A stretch of 19,829 nt of DNA from Paracoccaceae bacterium (GTDB taxonomy: Bacteria > Pseudomonadota > Alphaproteobacteria > Rhodobacterales > Rhodobacteraceae): the NCBI GenBank assembly GCA_009920815.1, contig RFZH01000022.1:1-19829 (forward strand), read 5' to 3'. Below are positions 7,199 to 14,783 of the stretch, one piece after another. The translations under genes and the position numbers were made by a program. Numbering within the stretch: position 1 is the first letter of the stretch; each line of letters begins with the position of its first letter. The notes beneath the pieces are model-generated. The model did not search any database, was not told the origin of the DNA, and saw only the letters and a program-made list of their open reading frames with translations.

Positions 7199-8269
7199 AT
7201 GTTTGACACTCTTGGCTTTGAAACGCTAACCGCACCTCAGGTGAGCCTATTCTTTGCACTTATTCTGGGCGCAGTTTTTGGGCTGTTTGCTGAACAAACC
7301 AGATTTTGCTTTCGCCGCGCTTTGATCGGTCAAGATCGCAAACAGGCCGCAGGGCTTTGGATGATCGCGCTTGCGGTCGCAATAGCGGGAACACAAGCGG
7401 CGGTTTCATATGAATTGATTGATTTTTCGGATCACCGTTTTTTGGCATCAGATGCGCCGATTGCAGCAGCCGCCGTCGGGGGATTACTGTTTGGCGTCGG
7501 CATGGTTTTGTCGCGTGGCTGTGCATCACGCCTGACCGTGTTATCGGGCACAGGAAACATGCGGGCACTTTTCACCGTTCTGTTGTTTGGATTGGTCGCA
7601 AATGCCACCTTGAAAGGCCCTTTGGCAGATTTACGGATCGCATTGAATTCTTACACGCTTGATCTGGGTGATGCTGCATCCATCGGAACCGTTGCTCCAA
7701 TCGCGCACTGGATCGCGATCGCGGCCCTTTTGTGGTTTGCAGTATCATCAGGCAATCGTGTCACACATCTGATCATGGCTGCGATCATTGGTGCATTGCC
7801 TGCTGTCGCGTGGATTGGAACCGGATACGTGCTATATGACGATTTTGACCCAATCGCCTTTGAAAGCCTTGCATTCACATTGCCCGCCGCGGACACAGTG
7901 TTTTGGATTGTCGCATCGACCTCTGTCAGTGCCAAATTCACAGTCGGCCTGTTAGCAGGCGTCTTAGGCGGCGCGTTCTTATCCGGATTGGTGTCGCGCC
8001 GCTTTGAATGGGTCGGGTTTACTGGCCCTGCGCAAATGGGACGTTATGGCTTGGCTGCGGTGTTGATGGGATTTGGCGGCGTGGTCGCGGGCGGTTGTAC
8101 AATCGGGGCTGGCCTAGCAGGTATCCCAACCCTCTCTGTTACGGCGATACTTGCCTTGGTCTTTGTCGCGCTTGGTGCAAAAATCACGCAATATGCGTTA
8201 GACGTTATTCCATCTTTGCGCGGATACGACGCACTAGGTACCAAACAGCCAATACAACCGGCAGAGTGA
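7199..8269 (+). CDS. YeeE/YedE-family transporter (thiosulfate/sulfur-compound uptake type)
   Basis: A 356-residue integral inner-membrane protein of the YeeE/YedE (DUF395) family. The structurally known member TsuA takes up thiosulfate through three conserved cysteines that line the path. Equivalent cysteines are present here at Cys37 (TRFCFRRA), Cys108 (LSRGCASRL) and Cys300 (AGGCTIGAGL), each in the expected glycine-rich context, and the rest is made of about ten hydrophobic helices in two repeats. It is full length, so both halves are fused in one polypeptide. The start ATG has GGAGA six bases upstream. Its 3' end overlaps by 65 bp with the convergent DUF3422 gene. Thiosulfate is the best-supported substrate for the family, but other sulfur or selenium species are possible. 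Confidence 0.9.
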   Translation: MFDTLGFETLTAPQVSLFFALILGAVFGLFAEQTRFCFRRALIGQDRKQAAGLWMIALAVAIAGTQAAVSYELIDFSDHRFLASDAPIAAAAVGGLLFGVGMVLSRGCASRLTVLSGTGNMRALFTVLLFGLVANATLKGPLADLRIALNSYTLDLGDAASIGTVAPIAHWIAIAALLWFAVSSGNRVTHLIMAAIIGALPAVAWIGTGYVLYDDFDPIAFESLAFTLPAADTVFWIVASTSVSAKFTVGLLAGVLGGAFLSGLVSRRFEWVGFTGPAQMGRYGLAAVLMGFGGVVAGGCTIGAGLAGIPTLSVTAILALVFVALGAKITQYALDVIPSLRGYDALGTKQPIQPAE

Positions 8270-9485
8270 TCGCTGCTGTCAACATCCCCTTGGTCACCTG
8301 AAACATGTCGGCCAAGGGGTAAATCACATACCCCACCAGCGACACAGCGTAATAACTGATTGCAACGACCGATAAGCCTTCAACAGTTTTTTGCAATCTC
8401 AGCTGTAGATCGGCGCGTTGATCCATGCTTTTAAGTACCGCTTGGTTTTGCGCAGAGCGTTCCACGTCGACCTTGGTCCGCAGCAACTCACCCGCGCGCA
8501 TCGCACGATCTGCCATGGCCGATAGACGGGTCTCGGTGGACTTTACTGTCCGCATTGCGGGATCATACCGCCGCATCATGAATTCATAAAAGGTCTGGCG
8601 CCCCATAAAACGTTCTTCGCGCAAAACCTCAATACGCTGGTTCAAGATGGCCTGATACGCCCATGTTGCACCAAACCGAAAAGCTGACTGTGCTGACATG
8701 TTTTCTAACTCTGCAGACACATGTAAAAACGAATTCAACGTCCCCTCTGCAGGGATATCAGCATTAGACATTTTCACCATTAAATCAGACAGCTGTGCAT
8801 CTATTTCGCTCATACGTGCCTGCATTGATCGCGCCCGCGAAAACCCCAACATAGACATTGTCTTATATGTTTCAATTTCGCACAAACGTTGAATTATCCG
8901 CCCTATCCGGCGCTCGCCCGTTGACGGATCTACAAACATTGCAATCCGATGGTGCCCCAATTCATCAATTCGAAAGTCGGCGGCAACAATCGCCGCGTTG
9001 TCCAAAACATAGCTTACAGCCAAACTTTCCGGGACAAACCAATCGCGCAAATGCTGTGCGATATCTTCATCCGCCGATCTACGCTCGATCCGGATCGACG
9101 CAGAGGTTATGCAAACCCCCTCTAACTGTGCCAACCAATCCTTTGGAAACGCTTCAAACACGGTCGCATCAAACGCGCGCTCAGACAGCTCATTTGAAAA
9201 TAAGGTATAGGTCACAAACTCTGTATGCTGTTCCCACTTTAATTTGTGTCGACCCAGGTCCCCAAAAAAATGCGTAGCACCCGGTTGAGGATGTGGGGTG
9301 CCAAAGCGGTCTAACAGGGCAATCAAATCCAAACGTTCCCGTTCGCGGTCACGCGACACAGCATGCTGCGGCTGTTTGATGGCCAAATACGCGACAGTCC
9401 CGGGCGCCGAAAACGACGGAAATGGGCGCGCATGTAATTCATTGGCCAGCTTATAGCGCATCGGATGATCTTGGATCAGCGGCAT
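8205..9485 (-). CDS. DUF3422 membrane-anchored protein
   Basis: A 426-residue protein of the DUF3422 family, whose function is not known. The N-terminus is characteristic: DHPMRYKLANELHARPFP (near residues 6-23). The body is soluble and helical, with several stretches rich in Arg, Glu, Ala and Leu between about 190 and 380 that could form coiled coils. Two hydrophobic helices close the protein (about 365-390 and 397-417), followed by a basic end RRIRAKME, so the large N-terminal part should face the cytoplasm. The start at 9485 fits the family and has AGGTGTCC upstream. The stop codon lies inside the end of the convergent YeeE/YedE gene. It is transcribed away from the pntB terminator and probably as a single gene. 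Confidence 0.9.
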   Translation of the reverse strand: MPLIQDHPMRYKLANELHARPFPSFSAPGTVAYLAIKQPQHAVSRDRERERLDLIALLDRFGTPHPQPGATHFFGDLGRHKLKWEQHTEFVTYTLFSNELSERAFDATVFEAFPKDWLAQLEGVCITSASIRIERRSADEDIAQHLRDWFVPESLAVSYVLDNAAIVAADFRIDELGHHRIAMFVDPSTGERRIGRIIQRLCEIETYKTMSMLGFSRARSMQARMSEIDAQLSDLMVKMSNADIPAEGTLNSFLHVSAELENMSAQSAFRFGATWAYQAILNQRIEVLREERFMGRQTFYEFMMRRYDPAMRTVKSTETRLSAMADRAMRAGELLRTKVDVERSAQNQAVLKSMDQRADLQLRLQKTVEGLSVVAISYYAVSLVGYVIYPLADMFQVTKGMLTAAITLPVVLAVWYLVRRIRAKME

Positions 9486-9623
9486 TGGACACCTAATATC
9501 ATTTTCTTTGTAAACTAAACATCCAAACCCAAGCGGTAAAGGAAAAAATCACTATTTTTCAATTTATTACAGGATACCAATGCATACAAATCGGTATAAT
9601 TTCATCTTTGTGAAAATGCTCAA

Positions 9624-9679
9624 CTGGGGGTCTGGGGGGCGTTAGCGCCCCCAGCTGGTCGGATTGCGTTAGCAATTCG
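9624..9679. repeat. REP-like pair of hairpins sharing a CGTTAGC apex
   Basis: Two hairpins stand side by side. The first, GGGGGCG (9635-9641) with CGCCCCC (9646-9652), has loop TTAG; a second register, CTGGGGG (9632-9638) with CCCCCAG (9648-9654), is also possible, and a further CTGGGGG copy lies at 9624-9630. The second, CGGATTGC (9660-9667) with GCAATTCG (9672-9679), has loop GTTA and one G-T wobble. Both read GCGTTAGC at the tip. No open frame crosses them. They resemble short intergenic repeats (REP/BIME-like). Confidence 0.6.
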
Positions 9680-9683
9680 ACAT

Positions 9684-9720
9684 AAAAAAACACCCGCCAC
9701 AATGGACGGGTGTTTTTCTC
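9684..9720 (-). terminator. Rho-independent terminator of pntAB
   Basis: AAAAACACCCG (9686-9696) pairs perfectly with CGGGTGTTTTT (9707-9717), an 11-bp stem with a 10-base loop. Read on the minus strand it is followed by a run of T residues. It lies about 17 bp after the pntB stop codon. Confidence 0.93.
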
Positions 9721-9733
9721 GAAATGAGTTAGA

Positions 9734-11209
9734 TTAACTGATCAAGGTCAACAACTTGTTCAGGGATTCTTTTGCATCTCCATAGAACATGCGTGTGTTC
9801 TCTTTATAGAATAATGGGTTTTCGATACCCGAATATCCCGTTCCTTGACCACGTTTGGACACAAACACCTGTTTTGCTTTCCAGCATTCCAAGACAGGCA
9901 TGCCCGCGATTGGGCTGTTTGGATCCTCTTGCGCGGCAGGGTTCACGATATCATTAGACCCGATCACAATCGCGACGTCGGTGTCTGGGAAATCATCATT
10001 GATTTCGTCCATCTCCAACACGATGTCATAGGGCACCTTTGCTTCGGCCAACAACACGTTCATGTGTCCGGGCAAACGTCCTGCAACTGGGTGGATCGCA
10101 AAACGAACGTTCTTGCCTTTGTCGCGCAGACGTTTGGTCAATTCTGACACCGCTTGCTGTGCCTGGGCGACGGCCATGCCATAGCCCGGAATGATCACAA
10201 CGCTGTCCGCCTCGTCCAAGGCCGCCGCAACGCCCTCTGCATCGATTGCGATCTGTTCGCCTTCGACTTCCATAGCGGGGCCTGTGGTGCCGCCAAAGCC
10301 GCCAAGGATCACCGAAATGAATGACCGGTTCATTGCTTTACACATGATATAGGACAAAATCGCACCGGACGAGCCAACCAAAGCGCCTGTCACGATCAAC
10401 AAATCGTTGCCCAGTGAAAAACCAATCGCTGCAGCCGCCCAACCAGAGTATGAGTTCAGCATAGACACAACAACAGGCATATCTGCGCCGCCAATCCCCA
10501 TGATCAGGTGATAGCCGATAAAGAACGCCAACAAAGTCATCAGAACCAGCGTCCACATGCCTGACCCATTCAGGAACATGATCATCAGGATCACCGACAA
10601 AATCGCCGCCGTGGCATTTAAGAAATGACCACCAGGCAGTTTTACCGCCTTGCCGTCAACTTTGCCCGCCAATTTGCCAAACGCAATCACCGACCCTGTA
10701 AAAGTCACAGCACCGATAAAGACACCCAAAAAGACTTCTACTTTTAGGATCGCGACTTCAACTGCATCTTTATGCGACAGCTTTTCACGGAACCCCGTGA
10801 TGCCATTTTCGTGCATCCAAGTGGCCAAACCTTCGCCGCGTAATACAGAAGGTGCGTCCGCCATGATTGCTTTGACCGCGCCCAATTCCAGATAGGCGTT
10901 ATAGCCGATGAACACGGCGGCCAAACCAACAAAGCTATGCAATGCAGCAACCAGTTGTGGCATTTCAGTCATCTCGACTTTGCCCGCAACCTGCATACCT
11001 AAAAACGCGCCGATGCCGATGGTGACCAAAACCACCAAATAATTGCCCATTCCAGGTCCAAAGACTGTCGCGGCGATGGCCAAAGCCATCCCAACGATGC
11101 CATACCAAACCGCGCGTTTTGCGCTTTCTTGTCCGCTTAATCCGCCCAAGGACAAGATAAACAGGACGGCTGCGGCGACATATGCCGCTGAAACAATACC
11201 GTAAGACAT
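9734..11209 (-). CDS. pntB: NAD(P) transhydrogenase subunit beta
   Basis: This is the membrane and NADP(H)-binding subunit (491 residues) of proton-translocating transhydrogenase, which uses the proton-motive force to reduce NADP+ with NADH. Residues 1 to about 290 form a set of hydrophobic helices, including GGADMPVVVSMLNSYSGWAA, a hallmark of domain II. The last 180 residues are the soluble NADP-binding domain III, with IIPGYGMAVAQAQ and a later VIGSNDIVNPAA motif. The C-terminal YSGIENPLF and FYGDAK segments are conserved in the family. The start at 11209 has GGAG upstream and follows the pntA stop by 17 bp. The transcript ends at the strong hairpin at 9684-9720. Its role is NADPH supply and redox balance. 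No anomaly is seen. Confidence 0.97.
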   Translation of the reverse strand: MSYGIVSAAYVAAAVLFILSLGGLSGQESAKRAVWYGIVGMALAIAATVFGPGMGNYLVVLVTIGIGAFLGMQVAGKVEMTEMPQLVAALHSFVGLAAVFIGYNAYLELGAVKAIMADAPSVLRGEGLATWMHENGITGFREKLSHKDAVEVAILKVEVFLGVFIGAVTFTGSVIAFGKLAGKVDGKAVKLPGGHFLNATAAILSVILMIMFLNGSGMWTLVLMTLLAFFIGYHLIMGIGGADMPVVVSMLNSYSGWAAAAIGFSLGNDLLIVTGALVGSSGAILSYIMCKAMNRSFISVILGGFGGTTGPAMEVEGEQIAIDAEGVAAALDEADSVVIIPGYGMAVAQAQQAVSELTKRLRDKGKNVRFAIHPVAGRLPGHMNVLLAEAKVPYDIVLEMDEINDDFPDTDVAIVIGSNDIVNPAAQEDPNSPIAGMPVLECWKAKQVFVSKRGQGTGYSGIENPLFYKENTRMFYGDAKESLNKLLTLIS

Positions 11210-11226
11210 TATATCCGCTCCTTAAG

Positions 11227-12798
11227 TTAAGATTTTTGGAACATCGCCAACATGCGGCGCGTGACCATAAAGCCACCAACGATGTTGATCGTTGCAATCA
11301 AAATTGAAATGGCTGACAGGATCATTACCAACCAGCTGCTTGATCCGACTTGCAACAACGCACCCAAGACCACAATCCCCGAGATCGCGTTTGTCACCGC
11401 CATCAATGGCGTATGCAAGCTGTGTGAGACGTTCCAAATGACTTGGAAGCCAACGAAACACGCGAGCGCGAACACGATAAAGTGCTGCATGAAGGATGCG
11501 GGCGCATAGGCCCCCAAGATCAAGACAAGCACTGTTCCGATCGCCAAAACGCCAACCTGTTGCTTGGTTGCCGCTTTGAAGGCAGCTGCTTCTGCGGCAC
11601 GCTTTTCCTCTGGCGTAAGTTCCTTGGGTTTTTCCTTTGATTTCGCCGCAATCGCGGCGATCTTTGGCGGGGGCGGTGGAAAAGTTATTTCACCTGCGTG
11701 GGTTACGGTCGCGCCACGAATAACGTCGTCTTCCATGTTGTGATTGACCACACCGTCTTTTGCGGGTGTCAAATCGGTCATCATGTGACGAATGTTTGTC
11801 GCATAAAGCGAAGAGGCTTGCGCCGCCATACGGCTTGGGAAATCGGTGTAACCGACGATCGTCACACCATTTTCCGTGACAACTTTTTGGTCCTTGACCG
11901 TGCCTTCAACGTTGCCGCCCTTTTCGGCGGCAAGGTCAATGATAACGGATCCTGGCTTCATCGCCGCGACCATATCCGCCAACCAAAGCTTTGGCGCTTC
12001 GCGGTTGGGGATCAACGCGGTTGTGATCACAATATCCATTTGTGGCGCCAGTTCACGAAATTTCGCCAATTGCGCATCGCGGAATTCGGGGCTGGAAACA
12101 GACGCATAACCGCCTGTTGCGGCGCCGTCTTGTTGTTCTTCTTCGAAATCAAGGTACACAAATTCAGCACCCATGGATTCAACTTGTTCGGCCACTTCTG
12201 GACGTACGTCGAACGCATAGGTGATCGCACCCAGTGATGTTGATGTGCCGATGGCGGCCAGACCTGCCACACCTGCACCCACGATCAAAACTTTGGCTGG
12301 CGGGACTTTACCTGCGGCTGTTACCTGACCGGTAAAGAAACGGCCAAAGTTGTTGCCCGCCTCGATCACAGCGCGATAGCCCGCGATGTTTGCCATCGAT
12401 GAAAGCGCGTCCATTTTTTGCGCACGTGAAATACGCGGAACCATTTCCATCGCGATAACGGTTGCGCCTTTTTTCTTGGCGGCGTCCATGCCTTCTTCGT
12501 TTCCGGCAGGGTTAAAGAACGAGATCAGCGTTTTATCCGCCGACAGGCGTTTTAGTTCTGCTGCGTCAGGTTGGCGTACCTTGGCGATAATGTCGGCCTC
12601 TTTCCAGAGCGCTGCGGCAGTTTTCACAACCGTCACGCCAGCCGCCGCATATGCAGCATCCGAGAAACCAGCGTTTGCGCCTGCACCCGCCTCGATCAAA
12701 CATTCATGTCCCAGCTTTTGCAGCTGCAAAGCGCTGTCGGGTGTCATCGCGACGCGATTTTCCCCGTCAAAGACCTCTTTAGGAGTTCCTATTTTCAA
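11227..12798 (-). CDS. pntA: NAD(P) transhydrogenase subunit alpha (single-polypeptide form)
   Basis: A 523-residue alpha subunit with the NAD(H)-binding domain I at the N-terminus and a C-terminal membrane segment in one chain, as in E. coli, rather than the split form known from Rhodospirillum. IGTPKEVFDGENRVAMTP opens the protein. The Rossmann dinucleotide motif is VLIVGAGVAGLAAIG, and RQPDAAEL and YTDFPSRMAAQ are further family marks. A proline- and lysine-rich linker (PPPPPKIAAIAAKSKEK) leads into four hydrophobic helices near the end. I prefer the TTG start at 12798 because AAGGGGACGG lies seven bases ahead and the product then begins MKIGTPKE like its relatives; a longer frame reaching 12891 adds 31 residues without family support. 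It pairs with pntB 17 bp downstream. Confidence 0.95.
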   Translation of the reverse strand: MKIGTPKEVFDGENRVAMTPDSALQLQKLGHECLIEAGAGANAGFSDAAYAAAGVTVVKTAAALWKEADIIAKVRQPDAAELKRLSADKTLISFFNPAGNEEGMDAAKKKGATVIAMEMVPRISRAQKMDALSSMANIAGYRAVIEAGNNFGRFFTGQVTAAGKVPPAKVLIVGAGVAGLAAIGTSTSLGAITYAFDVRPEVAEQVESMGAEFVYLDFEEEQQDGAATGGYASVSSPEFRDAQLAKFRELAPQMDIVITTALIPNREAPKLWLADMVAAMKPGSVIIDLAAEKGGNVEGTVKDQKVVTENGVTIVGYTDFPSRMAAQASSLYATNIRHMMTDLTPAKDGVVNHNMEDDVIRGATVTHAGEITFPPPPPKIAAIAAKSKEKPKELTPEEKRAAEAAAFKAATKQQVGVLAIGTVLVLILGAYAPASFMQHFIVFALACFVGFQVIWNVSHSLHTPLMAVTNAISGIVVLGALLQVGSSSWLVMILSAISILIATINIVGGFMVTRRMLAMFQKS

Positions 12799-12904
12799 CG
12801 TTTCCGTCCCCTTTTTAATCGCGCATCGCAGCGCGGTTAACATTACTGTTTCTGGTCCCCTGCCCAGCGCTGAGGCGCTTTTATTCGACAAGGCGTCGTT
12901 TTCT

Positions 12905-13354
12905 CTAAATCCACCTACGTGTTTGCTTTAAATAACGAGCAAATTCCACCCTGAATTTGCGCCTTAAACGGTCTTCTTCGGGTAAAATGAACCGTTTTTC
13001 GATAACCCATACAAATATGGGCAACAATGATAGCGATAACACCGAATCCCACCTGAGAATCAGTCCCAGTAATATCAGCGCATCTCCGAGGTAAATTGGA
13101 TTGCGCGACCTCTTAAAGATACCCTGCGTGATCAGTCGTTCGGCTGTTTGATGCGGTATGATTGTGGTCTTGTGTTTAACAAACTCAATGGTGGCAAGCG
13201 CGATCAAGATAATCCCACCGCCGACCAACATCCCCCCTAACATTTGAACCATCGGAAAATCCAACGAAAACCCAAAATCAAAATACTGCCCCTGTATCCA
13301 AGCTAGGGACAAAGCGGCGATCAACCAAAAAGGTGGGATATCTAGGTATTTCAT
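12905..13354 (-). CDS. Isoprenylcysteine carboxyl methyltransferase-like membrane methyltransferase
   Basis: A small membrane protein (149 residues from the second of two adjacent ATG codons, 150 if the first at 13357 is used) of the ICMT/PEMT-like family, with about four hydrophobic segments. The family core is present: TTIIPHQTAERLITQGIF then RSRNPIYLG, the S-adenosylmethionine-binding stretch, and a C-terminal EEDRLRRKF with a final TRRWI. Bacterial members are presumed to methylate lipids or small membrane-associated thiols or amines; prenylated protein substrates are not expected. If ATG 13357 is used, it overlaps the rhodanese stop codon by four bases (ATGA), pointing to translational coupling. 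It is the last gene of the MBL, rhodanese and methyltransferase group and lies 106 bp ahead of pntA. The substrate is unknown. Confidence 0.85.
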   Translation of the reverse strand: MKYLDIPPFWLIAALSLAWIQGQYFDFGFSLDFPMVQMLGGMLVGGGIILIALATIEFVKHKTTIIPHQTAERLITQGIFKRSRNPIYLGDALILLGLILRWDSVLSLSLLPIFVWVIEKRFILPEEDRLRRKFRVEFARYLKQTRRWI

Positions 13355-13782
13355 CATGGTGTGGGTTTATAGGCTGCTTCCTGCAACCAGCCGGTGCGTC
13401 CCGTTTGCAAAACCAACACATTGTCACGCCCCATCAAACGGACCGCAAATGTGGCCTGTGCGGACAGTGACCCAGTGTTGCAAAACAAAATAACCATGCG
13501 ATTGTCTGGCAATTCATCGATCCGCCCGGGAATTTCACGCCAGTCAATGTTGATTGCACCCGGAATAGTGCCGGCGGCATATTGATCTGCGTCACGCGTA
13601 TCCACAAACAAAGCCGCGTCAAACACATCCTGCGTCAATTGTTGCGGTAGAATGATGCCCGATTCATAGGTTGCAAAATCCATGTAACCGATAATCTCAT
13701 CAGAAAGATCATCAGCTAAAACGGCATGTGGCACAATCAATGACAGGCAAAGCGCAAGACGATGCATCGCGGGCTTTAACAT
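13354..13782 (-). CDS. Exported rhodanese-like sulfurtransferase
   Basis: A 142-residue single-domain rhodanese with an N-terminal signal peptide, so it should act in the periplasm. Residues 6-23 form a short basic start and hydrophobic core ending AVLA before DDL, a good signal peptidase I site. The rhodanese fold follows: FVDTRDADQYAAGTIPGAINI (59-79, with the CH2A-type Asp-Thr-Arg) and the active-site loop FCNTGSLSA with Cys101. Rhodaneses carry sulfane sulfur on this cysteine as a persulfide. The gene begins only 3 bp after the MBL-fold gene, which is also exported, and its stop codon overlaps the methyltransferase start. The spacing suggests a common periplasmic job, perhaps sulfane-sulfur handling; this is inference. 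The spacing from the GGAG site is rather long (12 bases), so the exact start is slightly uncertain. Confidence 0.88.
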   Translation of the reverse strand: MLKPAMHRLALCLSLIVPHAVLADDLSDEIIGYMDFATYESGIILPQQLTQDVFDAALFVDTRDADQYAAGTIPGAINIDWREIPGRIDELPDNRMVILFCNTGSLSAQATFAVRLMGRDNVLVLQTGRTGWLQEAAYKPTP

Positions 13783-13785
13783 TAT

Positions 13786-14646
13786 CTATTCAAACTCCAT
13801 CTCGGCATAGACACGGCCTGCATTTTTCGTGGCCAGTTCTTCAAACGTATCCAGATGGCGCCAACGATCTTGATCCACATAATAGGCCCCGGCCAGATCA
13901 CCGCCGTTGTCCATGTGTCCAGCAATCTTTTCACGCAGGTCCACCAGATAATCGCGGGTATAGCGGGTGACTTGGGCCAAATTGGTCGGGTGACCGTGAC
14001 CGGGAATGACATAGGTCGGGTTCAACGCCATGAACGCATTTTCAAACGTGTCTATCCAACAGCTGGTACAGGTATCTTCAAAGATGGGAGGCATGCGTTC
14101 ATGAAACGCAATATCGCCCGCAATCATCATGCCCCATTGCGGGATCCAAACTTGGGTGTCCCCCGGACCATGCGCGGGGCCAAGATGCAGAATTTCGAAT
14201 TTCACCCCGCCTAATTCGTAATCATAGCGATCACTGAATGACAGGTTCGGGATGACGACGCGGGTCCCTTCGGCTTTGTCTCTGTTATAGCGTTGCATCC
14301 CTTGCAGGATAAAATCGCCATTTTCTTCGACCTCTTCGATAGCCTCTTCATGGGCCAAGATATCAACGCCCAAATCGGCCCAATAGGAATTGCCCAACAT
14401 TGCGTGACCTTGGCCGTTTTCGTTGATGACCAATTTAACAGGTTTATCTGTGACCTGCTTTATTTCTTGGTGCAACGCTGCCGCCAAACGTGCCGATGCA
14501 CTGCCATTGATAACAACAACACCATGCGGGATGACTTCGACGGGTTTTGAATAGAGTTCCGATTGCGGATATTGATCAGCAATATCTTCGCTTGCGAAAC
14601 TGGCGGACGCGGCCAAAATCGAAGAAACAATAAGTGTTGTGCGCAT
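13786..14646 (-). CDS. Exported metallo-beta-lactamase-fold protein with an altered first metal motif
   Basis: A 286-residue MBL-fold protein with a signal peptide (cleavage likely after the Ala-Ser-Phe-Ala stretch near residue 18), so periplasmic. Later metal-ligand motifs of the fold are intact: HLGPAHGPGDT (His159), AGDIAFH (Asp178) and PGHGHP (His217). The first motif, normally HxHxDH, reads NENGQGH (75-81), keeping only a histidine. A CxxC (Cys193, Cys196) follows the Asp178 region and is unusual for the superfamily. It may be a mono-zinc enzyme or a non-hydrolytic derivative. Related exported MBL proteins occur near SoxH-like and quinoprotein genes in proteobacteria. It heads a minus-strand group with an exported rhodanese (3-bp gap) and a membrane methyltransferase. 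The divergent SDR gene lies 137 bp away. The reaction is unknown. Confidence 0.85.
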   Translation of the reverse strand: MRTTLIVSSILAASASFASEDIADQYPQSELYSKPVEVIPHGVVVINGSASARLAAALHQEIKQVTDKPVKLVINENGQGHAMLGNSYWADLGVDILAHEEAIEEVEENGDFILQGMQRYNRDKAEGTRVVIPNLSFSDRYDYELGGVKFEILHLGPAHGPGDTQVWIPQWGMMIAGDIAFHERMPPIFEDTCTSCWIDTFENAFMALNPTYVIPGHGHPTNLAQVTRYTRDYLVDLREKIAGHMDNGGDLAGAYYVDQDRWRHLDTFEELATKNAGRVYAEMEFE

Positions 14647-14783
14647 GATGGATCCCTCTGTGTTGGGTACATCCTACAGTTAAATTCATTTTTGTGAATA
14701 TCAAAAACGAAATTTTATTGCGCAACTTGTCACAGGTTGGAAAATCGATACAGTCGGGAAAAATATTTAGAACGGGGATTGAT

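Noticed and set aside
11698..12237. Plus-strand open frame of 179 codons inside pntA
   Set aside because: It is antisense to the highly conserved NAD-binding domain of PntA and its product has no recognisable motifs; it is a shadow of the codon bias of pntA.
14694..14783. GTG start giving the SDR 30 extra residues
   Set aside because: Classical SDRs start shortly before the TGxxxGIG motif; the extension is AT-rich promoter-like DNA without a ribosome site.
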